Assembly: GCA_030490835.1 (NCBI GenBank)
Contig: CM059975.1
Coordinates: 36,736,133 to 36,800,132 of the forward strand
DNA from: Annona cherimola
Lineage: Eukaryota > Streptophyta > Magnoliopsida > Magnoliales > Annonaceae
DNA length: 64,000 bases
Reading direction: 5' to 3'
In this document: one piece after another, positions 35,206 to 46,578 of the stretch
Layout: every line of letters starts with the position of its first letter
How positions within the stretch are numbered: the first letter of the stretch is position 1
Position numbers and translations under genes: made by a program
The notes under the pieces: generated by a model
Told to the model about the DNA's origin: nothing
Database searches by the model: none
Seen by the model: the letters and a program-made list of their open reading frames with translations, nothing else

Positions 35206-35630
35206 ATGGTAGAATATAATGAACGCCCAGCCAATAACATTAACGGTTGCTAAAGTATAGGATTAACGATAATGGGAGAACATACAGAGATGCAATAACA
35301 TAATTCATGAAATCATCATAGACTAGATATCTCATTAAGTTTAAATTAAACTAGATCTAAACAATTAAATTCATAGAATATATATTTCACATCTTTATCG
35401 CATTGCTCTTAAAAATCAAAATAACTAATTATAAATTTGGATCTGTCCTGTCCTATTGCATTGCTCTTAAAAATCAAAATAACTAATTATAAATTTGGAT
35501 CTGTCCTGTCCTATCGCATTGCTCTTAAAAATCAAAATAACTAATTATAAATTTGGATTTGTCCTGTCCTAGCCTTATTTGGTACACCAATCCCATATTG
35601 GTCTTCACCTGCATACTTGTTATCTAATGA
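35190..35630 (-). mobile_element. Gypsy-like LTR fragment, related to 40085-40400
   Basis: Shares 'aaatcatcata.actag.tat', 'ctcatta', 'taaattaaactagatc' and 'cctg.atac.tgttatcta' with 40085-40400. Both look like LTR ends read on the minus strand. This copy contains the 58-bp triplication at 35399-35572. Only part of an LTR is visible. Confidence 0.45.
35399..35572 (+). repeat. 58-bp unit repeated three times
   Basis: Three consecutive, almost identical units (35399-35456, 35457-35514, 35515-35572), each running from .gcattgctcttaaaaatc to ctgtcctgtccta. Near-identity suggests recent amplification inside an older LTR fragment. Confidence 0.95.
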
Positions 35631-35639
35631 CACGATGTA

Positions 35640-35880
35640 TTTAGTGTTTTGGTAAGATGGTGAGTCACGAGTTGGCGTGGGTTTGAACTCGTCACGTATG
35701 AAGGGTATTTTCACAAGAGTCCTCTCGAGTTATGAGAGGTTTTACAATTCTTGGTATGAGAGTTTTTATACAAATTTCTCTTGCGAAAAGGTTTGCAGGA
35801 ATGTGAGGAGTATGAATATATTTAATTTTAATATCAATTGCCATATATGTAAAAATCTTAATAAAAAAATTACAAATCTA
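35640..35880 (+). mobile_element. SINE-like element
   Basis: 'tttggtaagatggtgagt' (A-box-like, about 35648-35665) is followed ~25 bp later by 'gggtttgaactcg' (B-box-like, 35679-35691), a layout and spacing typical of tRNA-derived plant SINEs. The body ends in an A-rich stretch near 35864-35872. No target duplication was found. Confidence 0.45.
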
Positions 35881-35898
35881 GTATGGGAGTTGATGTGT

Positions 35899-36230
35899 TA
35901 ATCTTCTCCAGCAAATAAGGAGCTTATAATTTTTAAAATTTTTTACTAATTTTTTTATAAAATGTATAAGTTAAAAACTTACGATATGCAGCAAAATGCT
36001 ATTTCTTTATAGAACATATAAAATCGAAATCGACTAATAATATTAACCCATCTAAAAGTATAACTTTATAAAAAAACTTTTATAGGTTCACAATTATGTA
36101 TCTAGTATTGTCACATTAATCTTTTCAAGCAAATAAGGAGTATGCATTTTTTAAACTTTTAATAATTTTTAATAATTTTTATAAAATATATAAGGTAAAA
36201 ATTTATGATGCGTAGCAAAGGCTAATTTTT
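35899..36230 (+). repeat. Diverged ~218-bp tandem duplication
   Basis: 'caagcaaataaggag' with 'ttttataaaatatataag' (36125-36200) repeats 'cagcaaataaggag' with 'ttttataaaatgtataag' (35910-35970). Non-coding. Confidence 0.6.
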
Positions 36231-36299
36231 TATTATGAAATTTTATAAAGAAATATAAATTTTAGAAGCTTTTAAAAATAGAAATTATATAGGTAGCAT

Positions 36300-37265
36300 G
36301 CTGAATATAACAACCAACAAGTGGATGATTTACATCAAATTAGTGGCTGCACTTCCACTAGAGATGCTAGAGCACCACCATAAACATTTTCTTCCCAAAC
36401 GATGCTCTGAACATAGATTTATCGTTGTGAAGCTCTACATTCGAATATTCGATCGGAACTCATAAAAATGGACACGTACGGACAATCTTTTTCTTTTTCT
36501 TTTTCTTTTGCTTTATTCATATCAGAGAAATAACTGGTCGGTGACAGCTATTAATGGCATCCAAGCAGAACAGCCGCGGTGTATCGGAGTAGTGGAGGTG
36601 AAGTTCATATATCTTGGTGCTTACGCTTTTTGTCGCGGACACGTTTGGTAATAAAAAAGTGTGGTTACGGTAGTACAGATTACGAGGATAGTTATTTATC
36701 AAATAATAATTATGTATTTTTTCATAAAAAATAATTATATTTTTTCACTTTTATTCTTATATTCCAATTATTTTTTTACAACTACTCTCTATCAAATCTA
36801 TTTATTTCAATTTTACTCTTATTAATTTCTATCAATCAGACAATTTTTAAAATATTTTTTTTCTTACTACCATCCCATACTATAATTTTTTCACATTTCA
36901 CATAATATTTTCTTATTACCATCCCATACTATAATTTTTTCATTTCACGTTCCCAAACATGCCTTTGTGAATAATCTCTATCCCACACTGCCTACGTTGG
37001 CATGCTTCTTGTAACGCATGGCGAAGATCACATTGACATCCATGAAAGTGCAAGAAATCGCAGTCAGATGTACCTCTTACTATGTTGCAGTGTGTAGAGT
37101 GAACTTGACTTTATAGAACGCCCTTCCTCCCTTGAATGTACAAAGGAAAATGTGATGCATACCATATGGGTGAAAATAGCTTCGAGTTAAATTTTTTTTT
37201 TTCATTATCTAGACTCTCGTATACTTCCTACCCATTATTGGTGTTAAGATCATGTTGGATAGACT
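36300..37265 (+). repeat. Segmental duplication, copy B (partner 183-1130)
   Basis: Homology to copy A at 36300-36634 and again at 36994-37265. Copy A has a foldback element in the gap, copy B a different MITE-like insertion (36640-36967). Homology fades after about 37265, where copy B carries extra 'aacccatttaa'-type repeat sequence. No intact frame is conserved between copies. Confidence 0.7.
36640..36967. mobile_element. MITE-like insertion, different family from T1-T5
   Basis: Left end 'ggacacgtttggtaat' and right end 'cgttcccaaacatgcc' are inverted. Internal 'cttattaccatcccatacta' occurs twice (36865-36884 and 36912-36931). Non-coding. No target duplication is certain. Confidence 0.55.
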
Positions 37266-37439
37266 AGAGTTTAATCCTGATCCTAATTCATTTAATTTTT
37301 TTTTAATCTTAATAATTTTATTAACCCATTTAAAAAACTTCAAACCTAACTTATTTACAACATATTAATAAAGGTTATTAAAAGATTATATATATTATAA
37401 ACAAATTAAACTAATTTAAAGTTGAGTATATGTTATTTG

Positions 37440-39115
37440 AAATTATTATAGTGAATATTAATTATTTATATTTGTTTATGTATTTTTATTTGATTGGATA
37501 GGGCTATGAGTTTAGGGATAATTCAAATCATGTTAATTTTTACCCATATTTGCATCATCAAAAAATTTATTTTTATTTTTGATGAGTGATATTTAGAATA
37601 TATTCTATATCATATAAAAGTTTTAGCTTCAATTTCGTTGTATAAAAATTATGAGAAATCAATTAATATAGCTGATTCTGACAGTTGTTTACCCTGTTCA
37701 AGCTAATCTTCTAGTATTCTTAATTTACAAACTACAAAGTATTTTCATTTAAAATTTTGGTCAATCATTAATGGTTATATAAAGAGTTCTTAGTAGGATC
37801 TTTATACTAATTTGTTTACTATTTCTTTTATATTTTTTATTTCAATTTCAGATCTACGACATAGATTATATAAGTTAACTTATAAACTATTGTAATTATT
37901 AATCTAAACCACTAATTACAAATCTAATCATAGATATAACAAATATATCATAGAAAATAATTTATTTAGTCTTGATCCAACGAATTAGATCATAAAATTA
38001 TATTTTTAATTAAAATTTTAATAGTTTAGATCAATTGATTACAATTTTCATGAATACAAAGATTATTGAGATAGATACAAATGTTATGTAAAACAAAATT
38101 TTACAAACATTTCGATCATACATGGATTTGTTCATTGAAGTGCTAAGATCATCATCTTATTGTCTAATGATATAAAATCTGTTTGGGCCACTTTGATCAA
38201 AATTTTGGGAAATTTTTTTCCAAATAATAACCCCTTCTCATGGCATGTTCAAGTACCAAAACCCCCTCATTCATAGATTCAAATTGTCCTTCATTGTATT
38301 TACAAATCTAATTTTTATGGATGATAGTTTCTTTCCTTCAAATCTGAAACTTTTCTCTTAAATTTAATGGTTAAAATTGATCTGTACCCTTGATCCTTGC
38401 TTAATTTATGAAAGAAGATATAAAATAAATAATAATTAACTTGGATGATGATAATTGATGGTTGAGATTCGCTTGATTAGAGCCCCATCTCCTCTCTCTC
38501 TCTCTCCATTCTATTGTTTCCGCTTCATTCTTCAACATGAGGTATTGTTTTATAGTAGATTTTTGTCTAAATTAATTAATTAATTAATTTTGGCAAGCAT
38601 CATGCCACATAAAAAGTTCTCCATTGACTCTTGACTTTGCTAATTCAACTTGCCATCTTAGTATCCCTTAATTGATTTTACTGCAATATAATTTACAGAT
38701 TTTTATAGATAATTTTTTGTTTCAAAAATTAAGATAATTAATCTAGTAGTTAAATATAATTACAATAGAATAAAAATAAATCAAAACTTTGACCAAAGGA
38801 AGGTTTGAACTTTGGTATGGGAATTTTAAGCCATTGGTTCCTGCCACTTTAATAACATCCAATATATGATTGGTGGGGGAACTAAATATTATATATTTTA
38901 AGCAATTCATTTATTCCAAATTTCTCCTACACCATCATTTGGTTAATTTGTTGTTTCTTCTTTAAAATATAATTATAATATAAAACCCTTTTTTTGTAGA
39001 GGCTATGAACACATAACTAATTTTTTGCATAATTATATTTTATGTGTTCCTCAATTACATATTTACTAAGTATTGCATTAGTATCTATATTGAAAATAAT
39101 GAGGGTTTGCATTGC
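37440..39115 (+). repeat. ~1.6-kb direct repeat, copy 1 (partner 50325-51860)
   Basis: Collinear homology to 50325-51860 throughout: 'attatttatatttgttta', 'aaaagttttagcttcaattt', 'tatataagttaacttataaa', a (CT)n tract, 'attaattaattaatt' and 'taactaattttttgc' occur in the same order in both. No coding sequence recognised. The (CT)n followed by a short leader could be a promoter/5' UTR or an LTR. Confidence 0.8.
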
Positions 39116-40457
39116 ACCTCCCATATAAAAATTTTATCCTTGAAATTAACTAAACTACAATGTATAGATAATTCATCACGATACTAGTAAAATATCAATA
39201 AATCTCATCCGAATTCTACACAAAATAATTTGATTGAATTAACATGTTTTCACATAGCACTTAACACTCATCATTTCACAAGTATTAAGGATTCTTAAAA
39301 TCTAACTGACGTACTAGCTTGAAATAGCCATAAATGGTTTTCTATTTATAATCATTCACCTTTCATATTAAGAAAACAGTATACCAAATTTTATTGGTAT
39401 GCTTCATCACTCATCCAAATTGATAATTAACTACAAACCTCATTTTCTATGGAAAATTTCATTCTTGAATTACAAACAATTATCAAAAGCAACACAATCA
39501 TATTGGAAATTTTTCATAAACCATGCAATGAAGCAAAATATATGATTCTCATATGCTTACTAAAGTTCATTCTTAACATCATGCTATTAAATAAACTGTA
39601 TGTATATCATAATCAACACAGTATTAATTATCATCAAAATCATATCAAAACTTCACAATCTTAACTTGTATTAGAGCCTTCAATTTCAAGCTCATATTCT
39701 ACTCGGTAAATATCTTTATCCATTGCTAATAATAATAAAAATTTTCATTTGCCAATATCTTGCTCATTGAATATCCATAAATTCAAGTCATCAAATATAG
39801 CGTCAAATTCTATTGTATATATTTAAATAGAGTAATTATGCTTAACACAAAGTATTAAGCAATCAAGGTAAAGGAGACATATATAAGATGGTCATTATCG
39901 CACTAGTCTTGTTTTAGAAAATTGTCCTCGATTACCACAGTAAGCAATTTTGCGTTAACCTTAATCAAAACAAAGAAGACAAATAAGTAGCTCAGGGTTT
40001 CTAATCTATCATCCTAGACTAGCACCCACTGCTAGTCTAAACATTGTGGTTCTTACTCATTATTTTCTCTGTTACCATTTTGTAATGCCTTGCTTACGGT
40101 CGTTATTAAAATACAGGATCGATAATAATGGAAGAATATATACAAGTGCAATACACAATCCATTAAATCATCATAAACTAGGTATCTCATTAGCTTTAAA
40201 TTAAACTAGATCCAAATAATTAAACTTATAACATACTTCACTTCTTTGCTAATCATTCTTTAAAAAATCAAATAAATAATTTTGATCTAGATTCATTAGG
40301 TCCTAGACTCATTTAGTACATCAACCTCATGTTGGTCTCACCAGCATACCTGTTATCTAAAAAAACAACAAAATAAGATGAGCCTGGGCAAACTCACTAA
40401 ATAGAGCATATAAATTAAAATTGGTAATTTTTGAGTAAATTGTAAGCATAGGATTTA
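39116..40457. other. Unassigned DNA; its right end is a Gypsy-like LTR fragment
   Basis: 39116-40080 shows nothing recognisable; a 71-codon frame at 39449-39664 is probably chance. 40085-40400 resembles the LTR fragment at 35190-35630 and, with 48785-49590, forms the flanks of the Tekay-like insertion. Confidence 0.4.
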
Positions 40458-40462
40458 ACAAA

Positions 40463-43400
40463 TGTGGCACCTCACCCCGAGCATCACAATCTTACTCCAA
40501 GACCTATCGATTGTTAAACGTGATTAGGATTATTGCCCTCTCACACGACCGCTTATTAGATATTTATTCACTTTATCCTAACTCCTTAGGAGTTTAATCA
40601 TTGATTCACTTTCCACCAAGTGCCTTTTTAGTTCATTAAATTAATTTAGCATACACATATGATATCATAAATTCCATACTTAGCCATATCATGATCAATC
40701 ATACCTTAACATTTGAACATAAAATTTTTTCGTTACTTATAGTCATAATCATTATTCATAGTCATAAACATAGCATAATCCTTCTACAACATTGAATAAC
40801 AATTTAATTGTCATCATTCACATAACCACACAAATAATAAATTCATACACTGTTAACTTATAGAAATTCATATTTTCTTGAATCTCCACCTGTGCTCCTT
40901 GCATGGTGTTTCCTTTCACTTGTCTTTAGGATTTGAAAAACAAAACTGTGAGTCGAAATTCAATAAGCAAGCTATAAGATTTTCAGGTAATTCATTTTCA
41001 TTTAAAATAACTTGAAAAGTCGTATTATACCCACTCGAGGGTATGTCATAAAAATATTCTTCTTATACCCGTCTAGGGTATGTCATAGAAACATGCTTCT
41101 TATACTCGTCTAAAATTATAACATTCCTTTGGATAGAAGTTAGCTAGACAACCATCCACATTCATCCTCTCTTCCATTCCAGGGAGGCGCAGCCGGCCTG
41201 AGACCTATCTTAGCGACTTAGTCGCACCAAAGGGGGACGATTGATCCACTTACACCTTTAGGGTGGACCTCATACTTTGTGTACATGCATCTTTCATAAA
41301 CATTCCTTGACATCCTAGCATGATTTTTCATTCACAAATTCATGATTCATCATTTGTCATAATAATTGCAAAACAGTAAGCAAATCATTTATTATATTGA
41401 AATCATTTCAATACACATTTATATAATATAATGACCATCCTTAAATAACTTAGAAATGATTTAAAACATACATTTACTAAATCATTCAAGCAGTTAAAAT
41501 ATCATTGATAAACATTTGATTGCATTTTGATAAAACAAAAGCATTTAGAAAATTGCTTACTTACCTTATTCGCTTAGCTTTCCATGTTAACCTTTTCTTT
41601 TCTTTTGCTTATATATAAAAATATAGCATTGTATTTATAACAATCTATTGGCTTGCATTCCTTTAGTTTTCCAATCCCATAATCCATTTCATATATAGCC
41701 AACTTGGATTTTCAAGTCGGACATACGTACACAACATTCACTTATGCATCATACCATTCCTTTCATATTTCATTTTAAACTCATATTTAGGATAAACACA
41801 TAAAAATCATTCATAAGTCAACATATGAGGATTTATATATCCAATTTATTATTTTTTATCCTACGTCAATGCTCATTTTAAGCATATAAGTGACGTTTTA
41901 AGTTTCATAAATAAATCTCAATATTTGAGATAATCAAACTTCATCCATACAACAACATTAGTATGCATTTCATCACATGTTCATGCATTTTTGCATTTTA
42001 GAAATTCTACATAAGTTATATATCATCCATTCATACATACGTTCTACATACATTCAACTTACAATATATAGATTATGTGTTTCTTAAAATTTCTTAACAC
42101 AGCAACTTACATCCAATTTCAACATCATTAAACCCTTTAATTAACATATATTTTAGGGTCTAATTTTAGAATTTTAATCTATTTATCATTAGATTCCAAA
42201 ACAGTCATGTTAAGACTCGTTTTTTTATCATTTCAACGCCTCTTTCAAAACTTACATCTTAACAGATTTTTAAGCCATAATTTTCAGCAACTAAACATGA
42301 TTTTCTTAACCCAAATTTAGGGTATTATCACATATTTAAAATCTATAATTTAGTTGCTTCCTAAACAACAAAATTTCAAGCATATAGGGTACTCCTTTTG
42401 ACCCATTTTGACGTGTCCATATATATGTTCTTAAAAATCAAATTTAGGGTAAATCTTTCCAAGCTCTTTTGGACATTCAAAGTACCCTAATCTTTGGGTA
42501 ATTTACTCTTCATAACATTCATAAATTAATTATTTACAAACAAAAATGAAATTCATATGTAAGGTACCTGTTTTGACCCCCATTTGGACGTTCTATACAT
42601 ATAAAAATCAGATTAAGGGCAAACTCTTCTAAGCCACTTAGGTCATTCAAAGGGTCCTTAATTTAGGGTATTTTATCCTATAATTCATCCACAAACCATT
42701 TAAGCACCTCTTTGTATCATTTTTAACTCAAAAATGAAAAAATTGGGTATTAAATGAAATCCTAAGTTCCATTTTTGCTAAAATCATTAACAATGATCAA
42801 ATCAACTGTGTGATCTAAAAAACATGAATTACATCCTAATCATCATGCTTTAATCATACAGTAACCTGATTTAGGGTTTTGAGAAATTCCAAGTTGGATT
42901 TCTTCTCAAAATTCAACCATAACTTTCCTTTTCACTCTCCCGAACTATTTATTTCATTTATACCTTTTAAAAATCATTCAATACTCATACCAAGGCCTCA
43001 TAATTCATCCTTTAAGAGTTCATTATGAATCATATTCGTGACTTATAATTTGAGAGAGGAAATTTTGATTTAAATGATTCAAAATCTGAGTTTCACTTAC
43101 TTGAATTGAATCTAACGTGAATTCAACTTCCTTAGCTTGGTTCCTTCTCTCTTTCTTCCCTTTTTTCCTCGTCTTTTTCTCTTCTTTTCTACTTCTTCCC
43201 TTGCTGGTTTGGACGTGCAAAGGGTTTCTCTCAGACTTAGAAAATTTTGAGAATTTCTCTCCCCCTTCTCATATGGACATCCCATGTGATAAGGTCCCCT
43301 TTTTATAATTTTAATCAGCCGATGGGACCTACTTTGCCACATGTCATGAAGGTAATTTAATTCTAACTTATCCCTTGATGACATGACATTTTTATAACTA

Positions 43401-44438
43401 AGTAAAATATGCATTTTTCATTTATAAAAAATCATCAAAATCTATGCATTGATGGAATGAATTACTGTACAGTAGGGGCGTCCCCATTAGGCATGCTTTT
43501 GACATTTTTATGCTTCAATTTCCACACATTTAAGTGTCTCATTAGTTTCCCTACCTACTTAGATATGCATTTTAGGATTTTTAAACAATTGAAATATCAA
43601 GCCTTATCCACCCCTTTGACGTCCCTTAGTGTGACACCACACCTATACTCCATTTGAGCTAAACTTAGGTTTTTAAACCCATGCATTCAAACCCTTACTT
43701 TTCCATGGATTTGACCCTTAAACAATTCCTAAAAATCCAGCTTCATTCACCTCCATTTTACACCTTTCATAGCATTAAACTAACTCATTTAACTTGCTTT
43801 AACATAAATGCTATGGTAGTCTAGGGTGCACGAAGTCAATGCTAGACACTTTTTTCCAATTAAGCACTTTCCCATGGAAATTAGCTTAATCTATTCCTTC
43901 GAAATCATAGATTTCATAAATTTATTCAATCGCTTTAAATTTCAACTCAAACCAACTTTTCTGTATCTAGTTATGATCCTTTGAAAATAACCTTAGAGTG
44001 TGAGATTAAAATCAAATAATTATCATCTTAATTTCATCACTTTTTCCTTAATCCAATCCACTTATAAGGTTGAGCCCAAAATCATGGGCTTACTTTTTAA
44101 ATTTCATCTCATTTCCCTTATAGGCGTCAAGTTATGAATTTTCTACAATTTCAAACATAATTCTATAATTTTCATTTTAATCTCCATTAATTAAATCATA
44201 AAAATTAAAATAAATATTCATGCTACATTAGCATATTGTAATTCTCGCTAAACCCATTTAGTCATCTTGACTCATATTAGGCTATGACAATTAATCTTAA
44301 TCACCATTCTTGATTGCAAACTCTAATTGCTAAATTCATCAATTCATGAAAATCATCCATAAATCAATCAATTCATATATAAATCATGATTACACCTTAA
44401 ATGCACTTATATGAGTCCTACTTGGTCTGGGTATTACA
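40463..44438 (-). mobile_element. 3' LTR of the Tekay-like element, 3,976 bp
   Basis: Starts TGTAATACCCAGACC at 44438 right after the polypurine tract 'aggccagggggat' (44439-44451) and ends CACA at 40463. The GA-rich leader at 43260-43110 (minus strand) marks the probable transcript start region. The 41030-41290 part holds 'gggtatgtcata' repeats and 'gcagccggcctgag'. Very long LTRs are usual in the Tekay/Del lineage. Open frames of up to 100 codons in the leader are not genes. Confidence 0.9.
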
Positions 44439-44926
44439 ATCCCCCTGGCCTTGCTTTTAGAATACCTATTCCATTGAACTTTAACATATTTAATCTTTCT
44501 ATTATAAAACTTTTGTACCTTATGATCTAAGATCCTAAGAAGTCTCTCCTTATAATTGAAATGATCTTGAATTGGTAGGTTCTCTGCTACTAGCACATGT
44601 GTTGGATCTTGAACATATTTCCTTAATATTGAAATATGAAAAACATTATGTACTATAGCTAGGGCTGGAGTTAATGCTATTCTATAAGCTAACTTCCTAA
44701 TTTTCTCCAACACTTTACATGGCCCAATAAAATCCATTGTTATATCATCCCATTTCCATTTGGGAACTTCTAAAGACTTTAGCTTTCCCGGCATTCGTTG
44801 GTGATCTGCCTTCACCCTTTGACAAGTTAAGCACTTTGATATGTATTTAGCGATCTTTCTTTTCATGTTATTTTGCCAATATGTTTTCTTGAGATCCTGA
44901 TACATCTTCGTGCTTCCCAAATGCAT
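44390..44926 (-). pseudogene. Tekay-like integrase N-terminus fused to C-terminal chromodomain
   Basis: A 178-codon open frame. Residues ~1-60 are the integrase zinc-binding region (...[12 protein letters not shown]...) running into [11 protein letters not shown], where the catalytic core should begin. It then jumps directly to the C-terminal GPY/F-like segment (...[13 protein letters not shown], then [14 protein letters not shown]) and a chromodomain-like tail (...[24 protein letters not shown]). The DDE catalytic core (~150 residues in relatives) is missing, yet the frame stays open across the join. The join is at a Gly-Pro shared by both sides, which suggests deletion between short direct repeats. 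The frame's stop lies inside the LTR. Confidence 0.85.
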
Positions 44927-45299
44927 AGAAAATGGCGAAAAATGAGCTTCTTTGAGGATTTATTCCTTTAATTCTCCTGAATTAGGTATGCATAAGTGAC
45001 CTTTGTATCGATATATACCTCGCTCATCAACAATGAATTCATTCAACCTCTTTTTCTTCATCTTTTTCCTCGTATGTATGTAGGTATGTGCCCTCTTACT
45101 GCGTAGTTTTAATCAGTTCAAATAAGGATGATTGTATGTGCATTTGTGATAATCTTGCTTAAACTCTAGGGGGACATACAATCAATTCCAATTTCCTTAT
45201 TTCTTGAAGCAATCCTTCCTCTTTGGTGATAAGGTGGGCTATGCTGGCATTTCTGCTAAATGCATTGGCTACCACATTTGCCTTACCTGGATGGTATAA

Positions 45300-46578
45300 A
45301 ATTTTCAAATTTTAGTCCTTAAGTAATTCGAGCAATCTTCGTTGTCTCATATTCAATTTCTTTTGAGTGAAAATGTACTTAAGGCTTTTGTGAATTGTAT
45401 AAATTTTGTATTTAGTACCATATGGGCAGTGTATCCAAATTTTCAAGGCAAATACCACTTCTGCTAGTTCTAAGTTGTGAGTAGAGTAGCTTACCTCATT
45501 AGGCTTCAACTGCCATGACACCATGACGCATAAGCTATTAAATTTCCTTTCTGCATTAGCATGCATCCCAGTCCCTTCCTTGAAGCATCACTATAAATCA
45601 CAAATCCTTAATTTCCTTCAAGTAGAGTTAGGATAGACGCTTTTACTAACTGTTGCTTTAAGTCTTGAAAACTGCATTCGTATTCTTCAGACCATACATA
45701 ATTGACTTCTTTACGAGTCAACCTCGTCAGTGGGGCTAATAATTGTGAAAATCTTCCACAAATCTTCTGTAGTAGCCAGCTAATCCTAAAACTTTTGATT
45801 TCTGTAATATTCGTTGGTCTCGGCCACTTTAATACCGCTTCTATCTTCTAAGGGTCAACTTGTACACCCTTCTTTGAGATTATATGCCCGAGAAATGCTA
45901 CTTTTTTTAACCAAAACTCATATTTCTTTAGCTTGGCATATAGTTTTTCCTTAACCTTTCTAATACCCTTCTTAAGTGAATTTCATGTTCCTCTTCTGAC
46001 TTGGAGTAAATCAGGATATCATCGATAAGAATGACCACAAATTGGTCAAAATAATCTCGAAATACCCTATTCATCGTATCCATAAATACAGCAGGGGCAT
46101 TAGTGAGTCCAAAAGGCATCATGAAGAACTCATAGTTTCTATACCTTGTCCTAAAAGCTGTTTTGTGAACATCGGTAGGACTTATCTTTAATTGATGGTA
46201 CCCTGACTACAAATTAATATTTTAAAATATTGTAGCTCTTTTTAACTGATCAAATAAATCATCAATCCTCAGCAACGGGTACTTGTTCTTCATTGTAACC
46301 TTGTTCAACTCCTTATAGTCAATACATAATCTAAGACTCTCATCTTTTTCTTCACAAATAACATCAGAGCTCCCCAGAGTGATACAATGAGTCTGATAAA
46401 ATTTTATCTAATAGCTCCTGTATTTGAGTTCTTGACTCATTCATCTTTGCTGGTGCCATTCGATATGGGGCCTTAGATATTGGAGCTGTATCTGAGATAA
46501 TGTCAATCATCATATCCATTTCCCTTTCTAGAGATAATATAATCAATTCTTTCGGAAAAACACTGGGAAATTCCTTAA
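45300..46578 (-). pseudogene. Tekay-like reverse transcriptase and RNase H, decayed
   Basis: From 46578 downward: a linker ending APISKAPYRMAPAKM, then [27 protein letters not shown] and the active-site motif [13 protein letters not shown], all classic chromovirus RT signatures in correct order. RNase H (45312-45566) has [18 protein letters not shown] and [14 protein letters not shown]. At least one frameshift near 46380 and several stops interrupt it. Gag and protease are absent: sequence jumps into LTR homology at 46579. Confidence 0.9.

Noticed and set aside
43023..43414. Overlapping minus frames of 65 and 100 codons rich in Lys/Arg/Glu
   Set aside because: They lie in the GA-rich leader of the Tekay-like LTR and the homologous part of the 5' LTR (47350-47640) does not conserve them.
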